Assembly: GCA_025769875.1 (NCBI GenBank)
Contig: JAGFNK010000046.1
Span: forward strand, 1-64,000
Direction: 5' to 3'
Origin: Russula earlei
Lineage: Eukaryota > Basidiomycota > Agaricomycetes > Russulales > Russulaceae
DNA length: 64,000 bases
Positions within the stretch are counted from its first letter, which is position 1. Every line of letters starts with the position of its first letter. The notes under the pieces were generated by a model. That model was not told the DNA's origin. It saw only the letters and a program-made list of their open reading frames with translations, and ran no database searches. Both the position numbers and the translations under genes were made by a program. This document shows positions 58,247 through 64,000 of this stretch, one piece after another.

Positions 58247-59129
58247 ATGACCTCCGTCGTTACACCGTTGGACCAGCCGTCGAATTACAAAGACTCGCAA
58301 TCACGGGTAGACCGTCAGAAGCAGCATGATCTGCTCCACAAATCCACCACTCTCTATGTTAGTCCACATTTATGACTTGCAGCATATCCCTTACGCCTCA
58401 CACTTGTCTCTGCATCCCACAGATCGGCAACCTGAGTTTTTACACAACGGAGGAGCAAATTTACGACATATTCTCAAAATGCGCCAATCCTGAAGACGGC
58501 GGTGGCGTAAAACGCATCATCATGGGACTCGACCGTCACACTCGGTACCCTTCCCCCGTGTTAACCCCATCATAACTGGTCGTCCCTGACTTGGACAATT
58601 CATTTTTTCCCCTCGTTCAGGACGCCCTGTGGTTTCTGTTTTGTAGAGTTCTATACTCACGCTGAAGCGCTCGCGAGCATGCGATATATATCTGGTACGA
58701 AACTGGACGAGCGAATAATCCGGTGCGACTTGGACCTTGGATACCGGGATGGCAGGCAGTTCGGACGCGGCAAGAGCGGCGGCCAGGTATGCATTTCCAA
58801 ACTCTTCCCGAGGGGGGGGGGGGGTCCGTCTCACACTAAATGACGTGGCATTTGAGGTCCGAGATGAGCACAGACAAGACTATGACCCTGGCAGAGGAGG
58901 GTGGGGTGCCCAAGCCCAGAAAGCCGAAATTGAAAGAAAGCACCAGGCTGAGCAGCGCTATGAAGACGCGGACCGGATTGGGCCCATGGCCATTGGTGGT
59001 GAAGAGTGGAGGCTAGCATTTGCAACTTCCACGGTGGAATCAACTCTTAAGCGGGCTCGATCACCCGACGACGAAGACGATGGCTCGCGACAACGCACCA
59101 GGGTCGATGAAGATACTGGGCGGATGTAG
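58247..59129 (+). CDS. CBC2: Nuclear cap-binding complex subunit 2 (CBP20)
   Basis: It binds the m7G cap of nascent mRNA with CBP80. [20 protein letters not shown] is followed by [20 protein letters not shown] (RNP2), [20 protein letters not shown] (RNP1), [40 protein letters not shown], and a tail rich in Arg/Asp. The usual cap-stacking tyrosines have candidates at NYKD and TLY. An intron contains a run of 13 G (58812-58824). The end is at 59129. Confidence 0.94.
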
Positions 59130-59246
59130 CCTCACATCCACATTACATTATTTCTGTATTATGTATGTCACGCAACGATAAAGTCTCACGTCCATGGGCT
59201 GTGATTAATTGATCTGTGCGCGTTGTAAATGTCGCAGATGACATAG

Positions 59247-60114
59247 CTAGTGGATGAGTCGCGCTCGGATGATGTACTTGTCCTGCCAAACGCGAGGTTC
59301 ATAGTTCGTCATGTGCAGATCTCGTACAAGCCTGAACGCTTCGGACGCCGAAGAAAGCCGGACAAGTACTCGGGAGGTCATTGCGCCTTTCACATCCCTG
59401 TGAAGGGGTCGGGCAGGGAGCGAATGAGCGACTGAGCTGCTCAAACTCAATGGAAGGAGCTCACGCCTCTAACTTGACCACTTCCGCTTCTCCGCCCATC
59501 AGCTTGTAGTTTTTCAAAACCCGTCGCACGACTCCCGGTGAGATCTTCCCAGGCAACCCGGAAAGCAGCACGCTCCTCCCGCCGTCAGTGATCCCGCCTT
59601 GGCTTCCGTTGCCAGTGACGATGGACCGCTCGGAAGCCTCTTCGCGGCCTTTAATCCCGCGCGAGCGCACGTTAGGCTCGGCGGGTGCCGGGGTGGTTCG
59701 AGGCATCAATGGATGCCCAAAGCACCTCAGTTGCTTGAGAGCGATCAGAGCGTTCGGGAGCGCGGTCGGTTTGGAGAGGGTGAGGAAAGCGCCCCCTGTG
59801 GGCTCGAATCGGTTATAATCGAGTGCGACTGCGCGGGAAGACGTCTCTGAGCGTTGGCAAGAACGAGAACGGATGGCGCTCTGGCACCTTTCGTTATGTT
59901 GCGCACTTTGTTGCTCGCAAGCAAACGGGTGATATCCGCCGGCGTGATGGTCCGCGGAAGACCGGTGAGTTTGACGTGAACGTTCGAGTGACCTTGTGGT
60001 GATGAGCGGTGAGTGAAACGGTGCGCCGCACTTTTTACAACAGGGAAACCTGCTTTTTGGCAAGGCCTTGGCAGCGCGCAGCGCTGAGCGACGGATGGCA
60101 CCGATGTCAGACAT
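59247..60114 (-). CDS. RRM-like RNA-binding protein, probably mitochondrial
   Basis: The N-terminus MSDIGAIRRSALRAAKALPK is basic, Ala/Arg-rich and lacks acidic residues after the first four, as in mitochondrial presequences. Two RRM-like units follow: HVKLTGLPRTITPADITRLL with YNRFEPTGGAFLTLSK, and SVLLSGLPGKISPGVVRRVL with VLVRLSSASEAFRLVRDLH. The end IIRARLIH is at 59247. A +1 break lies in a five-A run at 60054-60058 (KALPK to AGFPVV). No orthologue name can be given. It is divergent from SNRNP27 with 123 bp between starts. Confidence 0.65.
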
Positions 60115-60237
60115 GGAGCGCTCTTGTGGCAGTCGCACGCACAAACGCGCAAACGCGGAAGACCCGCAGCCCGTCTTCACACGTGATGTGATCTAACGCG
60201 TTCTTTCTACACACCACATCCTCCACCTTTCGCATCC

Positions 60238-61195
60238 ATGTCTTCCCGGCACGACCACAGGCGGCGTGACAGGAGCCGGGAACGAGAAGACAGAGATAAG
60301 GACAGGGACAGGGACAGGGATAGAGATAGAGACAGGGACCGTTATTCACGTCGCAGGAGCAGTCGTTCCCGCAGCCCGAAACGAGGTGGGCCTGACTCGA
60401 GGCGATCAGGTGTGTGCAATTACAAAAATAATGACTAATATCTCTCCCTCGGTACGGGGGGGGACAGTGGCCTAATGTCGACACAGACAAACGTGACCGG
60501 GACCATGGGAGAGATAGGGATGAGGACAGGCGGGAGTCCCGTCGCCGTGACGAGCGTGAGCGACGAGACACAGGTCGGAGGGACGGCGAGAAAGATCGGG
60601 ATCGGCACGACAGGGATAAGCGGGAAGGCGAGAAGGGTCGCGATGCGGAGCGCGGTGCAGAGAGAGACAGCGAGCGGAACGTACGAGTAGATCCCGAGCC
60701 CCGCGAGGCGAGAAAACCCTCACAACAATCGCAAGGTCCGTCCTTGCTTCCCTTGGTTTGAGTCACTGGCCGATATCGACGCGATCCGTCCGGCCTCCCA
60801 GCGCAATCGTTAATCTCTGCGCCCCAAAAAGGTGACCATGTGCAAGCCGACGCGGGCGAGCCTGAGGAAGGCGAGGCCATGGAGGCCATGGAGGACGTGA
60901 ACGACGATGACGAGGCCATGATGGCCATGATGGGTATGGCAGGGTTCGGGTCCACGAAGGTAGTTCTCTCTGCGCACGCCTGCCGTATTTTTCGTCGAGT
61001 CATTTTCCATGCTAGGGACAGCACGTCGTTGGAAACCAAGACGGTGCTGCCAATGTGAAGAAACAGCGAACTTGGAGACAGTACATGAACAGGTACATTT
61101 ATACGCTGTGTTTTCTGGTGTGCATGGACGTTGATATATTGCATTCTGCGTCCAGACGCGGTGGATTCAACAGGCCGCTTGATAAAATCAAGTAA
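60238..61195 (+). CDS. U4/U6.U5 tri-snRNP 27 kDa protein (SNRNP27) homologue
   Basis: The N-terminus is an RD/RS/RE-repeat region (MSSRHDHRRRDRSREREDRD), partly coded by a GACAGG/GATAGA hexamer microsatellite. The C-terminal domain reads MMAMMGMAGFGSTK and then VKKQRTWRQYMNRRGGFNRP with LDKIK, matching the conserved SNRNP27 end, which is thought to act at the 5' splice site in the pre-B spliceosome. Introns fall after 60409, 60957 and 61093. The long antisense frame here is a shadow. Confidence 0.85.
60296..60341 (+). repeat. GACAGG/GATAGA hexamer repeat within SNRNP27
   Basis: Seven or so imperfect six-base units code for alternating Asp-Arg. It is likely to vary in length between strains. 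Confidence 0.7.
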
Positions 61196-61550
61196 TCGCA
61201 TGTAACAGACACCGCCTTGTCCTTGACCTGATATATCATATCGCGGTGCTGAGGGCTATAGGTCAGATTCAAAACCTTGATTGATCAACAACCTCGAAAG
61301 AATCCGTTGGCCACAACAAGACAGCGTAGTCGTTGACACCGTCTAACTAATGTGTGCAAGGCAAACGTCTAAATCATAACAACAGAGACTCGTAAATAGT
61401 AGTACACGCCATCAAACTAAGAAAGTGATGGTGATGAGTAACATCGCAGAAATTACAGTGAGTCGTGCATACGACAGCGAAAGCCACGTGGACAAATTCA
61501 TTCAGCCAGAACCGGGGCAAAATGTCTCATCCGACCATCGGCCTACGCGA
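61196..61550. other. Intergenic region between convergent genes
   Basis: 355 bp between the ends of SNRNP27 (+) and SUI1 (-). Nothing recognised beyond probable 3' untranslated sequence. Confidence 0.45.
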
Positions 61551-62044
61551 TTAGAACCCATGCAGCTTAATCGAGGCGCGAGGGATACCATTCTCCGTGA
61601 GGAACGTATGTATCTTCGCGCGCTGATCACCTTGAAGCTGCAACACTTGTCCCATCTCTTCGTCGTCCACTAGGGTGCCATTGCAAGCGAATTCCTGCAA
61701 GTCAAACAAGTTTTAACGATAAGGAACCAACAGTGATCGAGGCGTTCATACCTTCTTGAAAGCCTTCAGGATCTTCTTGGCGTCGTACTCTGCATGTCGC
61801 ATCGGCACCGCTATATGGCCGGTCGGGATCAAGACTCACCCTTCGGCAGACCTTGCAACGTTGTCAGAGTCTTGCGCCCATTTCGCTGTTGGATGCGAAT
61901 GTGGATATAGCTCTGCCTCCCTGGCTCTTCAGCAGCGAGTGGGTCGGCAGCGTCGGCGAAGGGATCTGGGGAGAGGTCAGGGGAGAGAACGAGGGTAAAG
62001 GGGAAGGGTTACAAACCGAAAGTGTTGAGGTTCTGCACGCTCAT
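61551..62044 (-). CDS. SUI1: Translation initiation factor eIF1
   Basis: eIF1 enforces start-codon selection on the 43S complex. MSVQNLNTF-DPFADAAD is followed by SYIHIRIQQRNGRKTLTTLQ, GLPKG-EYDAKKILKAFKK, EFACNGTLVDDEEMGQVLQL and GDQRAKIHTFLTENGIPR with KLHGF at the end (61551). Four exons in phase. Length about 113 residues, as usual. Confidence 0.95.
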
Positions 62045-62250
62045 GCGACGAGAGAAAACAAGCGATAAAGAAATGAGTTGGGGTTGAGTGTTTCTGTTGA
62101 TGGGAGACAAGATGGTGGTTGAAGAAGGAAGGAAGAAAATCACCGCTTGTGCAATTTATGGCGCCGCCACTCGGCTCCCGCCTTATGTCAGCGAAAGATT
62201 ATCCCGATCCAACACCGATTTCGGACGACTCGAGTCAACTTGACGACGTC

Positions 62251-62860
62251 ATGAAGAACAACAGAAAACCTCCAACATTCCAGCACCTTCCACACCCGAG
62301 AGGTGGGTGCGGCTTTCCTCATTTCATTACGGTGGTCCAAATGCTCCTTGGTAGCAAAAAAGTTGAAAAAGGCATGGGTCGTCAAGCAAAAGACAAAACG
62401 CAAGTGGAAGGCATACAAGCGCAGGGAAGGCATCCTCACCCAGCGCGATGGTTCTGCAACTCTCAGTGACCCACTGAGATCTCCATCGGTGACTCGCCAA
62501 GAGCGAGACGTGTCTGCTGATCAAGTTGAGAGTGAGACGCATAAGAGTGATGAAAGCCCACAGACGGCGCCTACTAACAAAATCAAGCAGAAAATGCACA
62601 ATGAGGACGTCACGAGCACTGGGAACCGGCTACGAGAGCTCCAGAAACGGGCGTATTCCCCTGCAGCACTGCATCACTACAAGTCACATCCCTTAGGCCA
62701 CTCGAAGCGTCGTGGGTACCACGACGCCAGGGTCCCTGTGTCTTCACAAAGAAAGGACATCGGAGGAAGTACCCAAGATCGTAGCAGGCGAGGGGGTCAG
62801 CCTAATATGCGCTTGCGCATGTCCGCCATGTTGGAGAAGATCAAACGTGACTACTCATGA
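62251..62860 (+). CDS. rRNA-processing protein Fyv7-like
   Basis: MKNNRKPPTFQHLPHPR is joined over an intron (GTGGGT donor, GTAG acceptor) to AKKLKKAWVVKQKTKRKWKA, then a polar region, and ends with RRGGQPNMRLRMSAMLEKIK at 62860. The basic N-terminus and the GQPNMRxRMxxxLEKIK end are the two conserved blocks of Fyv7, a small-subunit processome factor for 35S rRNA cleavage. The middle is poorly conserved, so the name rests on the two ends. Confidence 0.75.
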
Positions 62861-62976
62861 CAGAAGGTACGCTCTCCCCTCGTTAACTCAAGAGAGGGAT
62901 CTTGACGGCAGGTGGGCAGGATGCCCCATCGGAGAACGAACAACACCAGATGTAGTACAATCGACGATTGACGCAC

Positions 62977-64000
62977 TCAACTTTTATTTTCCTTGTCACC
63001 ATCTCGCTCATCCAACATAGTGTGCGTCGAATGGTCATCCTCTTCCCTCTGCGCCTTTGTCTCCGGTTGCCCCTCTCTTTCGTCATCGGATGCTCGAACA
63101 AATCGGTCTTCAAGGCTAATGACGCTCGAGCCACCCCCAATGCTCGTCACGGACGTTAAGGCGGTCGGCCGGTCGCTGAGGTGACCAGGGCTAGGGTCAT
63201 CAAGTTCGTCTACAAGCCCCAACTGTCTCGGTTCCATGCTCAATGCTTCCGCATCCAGAGGGACACCGCCACTTTGCTCGGTGCCATTAAGGTTCAACGG
63301 TGATGGCGGTGGACTGCGTGAGTGAGAGCGCCTGGCATCATCATGCAGGAACGAAATTGGCGAGAATAGCGGAGTGCTCGGTGCTGAAGGAGACGAAAAG
63401 CCAACTCGGGCAGCCACAAAGGCCATGCTGTCCAGAGGTTGCAGTGGCAGAGGCGGAAAGGAGTCCCATGTAGACGTCACGTATAATGCCTTCTCTAACG
63501 CGCGACAATATTTCCCGAGTGCCGTGTAGTTTTCTCTTGGCCTTGCGCAGAGATCCGCGAGGCGCTGAATCGTGAAGGGTGTGCTAGGGATAATCGGTGA
63601 AATGTCACGGTCAGCCATGGGGAAGCGGACACACGCATCGAACGCGTCTAGCTGTGTAAAGAGTGTCGTCTTTACAGCGGCAGCTTCCTCGGGCGAGTAG
63701 TGCGCTTTTGGAGCTTCGTTGGGATTCGATTCATCGCGTTCGCGCGACGTGAATGGGGGCAATTTTAGGCCACCATTCGTCGATGGGCGCGGTGAAAACG
63801 GTGGAACGTAGATGGACGACGTTTTATGGTCCTGAGCATCGGCGATGAACGCAGCGATATTCTAGCGCGACAGGATGAGACCGCTGCCTGCACTGTGACA
63901 GAGTCTCTGCGATCACCTGGTCAATTTTGTACTTGATGATGTTGCGCAGTTTGGGCCATTCCCCGCTGTGACGGTATGTCAACCTGTGCGTCCTAGATTA
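62977..64000 (-). CDS. Protein phosphatase 4 regulatory subunit 2 (PPP4R2/Psy4), 5' end beyond window
   Basis: From the right edge: SGEWPKLRNIIKYKIDQ is joined over an intron (GTGATC donor, CTAG acceptor) to NIAAFIADAQDHKTSSIY. Then MADRDISPIIPSTPFTIQRL (the PPP4R2 FTIQRL signature), YTALGKYCRALEKALYVTST and a disordered acidic tail ending at 62977. PPP4R2 tethers the PP4 catalytic subunit in DNA-damage and centrosome functions. The start codon is outside the window. Confidence 0.85.

Noticed and set aside
60107..61201. 364-codon open frame on the minus strand
   Set aside because: It is antisense to the RD/RS-repeat gene SNRNP27; the simple repeats keep the opposite strand open. Its translation is low-complexity with no motif.

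Overview
This is nuclear DNA from a filamentous basidiomycete fungus, most likely Agaricomycotina. Genes are packed on both strands. Nearly every one is split by short introns (about 45-70 nt, GTRNGT-like donors, CTNAY branch sites, YAG acceptors), intergenic gaps are often only 50-150 bp, and the conserved proteins read as fungal orthologues. Exon joins were worked out by hand from reading frame and known family sequence, so internal boundaries are approximate.

Layout, left to right. 1-967 is a block with no CpG dinucleotide at all, probably a methylation-decayed repeat. Then: Erf2-type DHHC palmitoyltransferase (+), Zn2Cys6 transcription factor (+), LIM protein of the paxillin-like group (+), Sac2/INPP5F-type phosphoinositide phosphatase (-), proteasome beta5 PRE2 (-), SUMO E2 UBC9 (+), SNU13 (-), a small proline-rich protein (+), a protein with a degenerate retropepsin fold (+), a four-helix membrane protein (+), and an IST1 domain that appears spliced onto a TBC domain (+). 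Next: GPI15/PIG-H (-), ALG3 (+), TRS130/TRAPPC10 (+), RRP3 (+), a prolyl-4-hydroxylase-like dioxygenase (-), SER1 (+), an intron-containing tRNA-Asn (+), a low-complexity hypothetical protein (-), HSP90 (-), hamartin/TSC1 (-), a GPT2/SCT1-type acyltransferase (-), EGD2 (+), TRM9 (-), ALG13 (-), PRO3 (+), RPT3 (-), CBC2 (+), a mitochondrial RRM-like protein (-), SNRNP27 (+), eIF1/SUI1 (-), FYV7 (+) and, running off the right edge, PPP4R2/Psy4 (-).

The content is housekeeping: proteostasis (PRE2, RPT3, UBC9, HSP90, EGD2), RNA processing and translation (SNU13, SNRNP27, CBC2, RRP3, FYV7, TRM9, SUI1), glycosylation and GPI anchors (ALG3, ALG13, GPI15) and trafficking or signalling (TRS130, ERF2, SAC, IST1-TBC, TSC1). 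There is no secondary-metabolite cluster, CRISPR array or intact transposon. The main oddities are: (1) repeated one-nucleotide breaks in the reading frames of otherwise intact, conserved, often essential genes, almost all of them +1; (2) the IST1-TBC fusion; (3) a retropepsin-like domain whose catalytic Asp position is Lys; (4) the CpG-free block; (5) very small exons (8 and 11 nt); and (6) a series of divergent gene pairs separated by only 80-140 bp.
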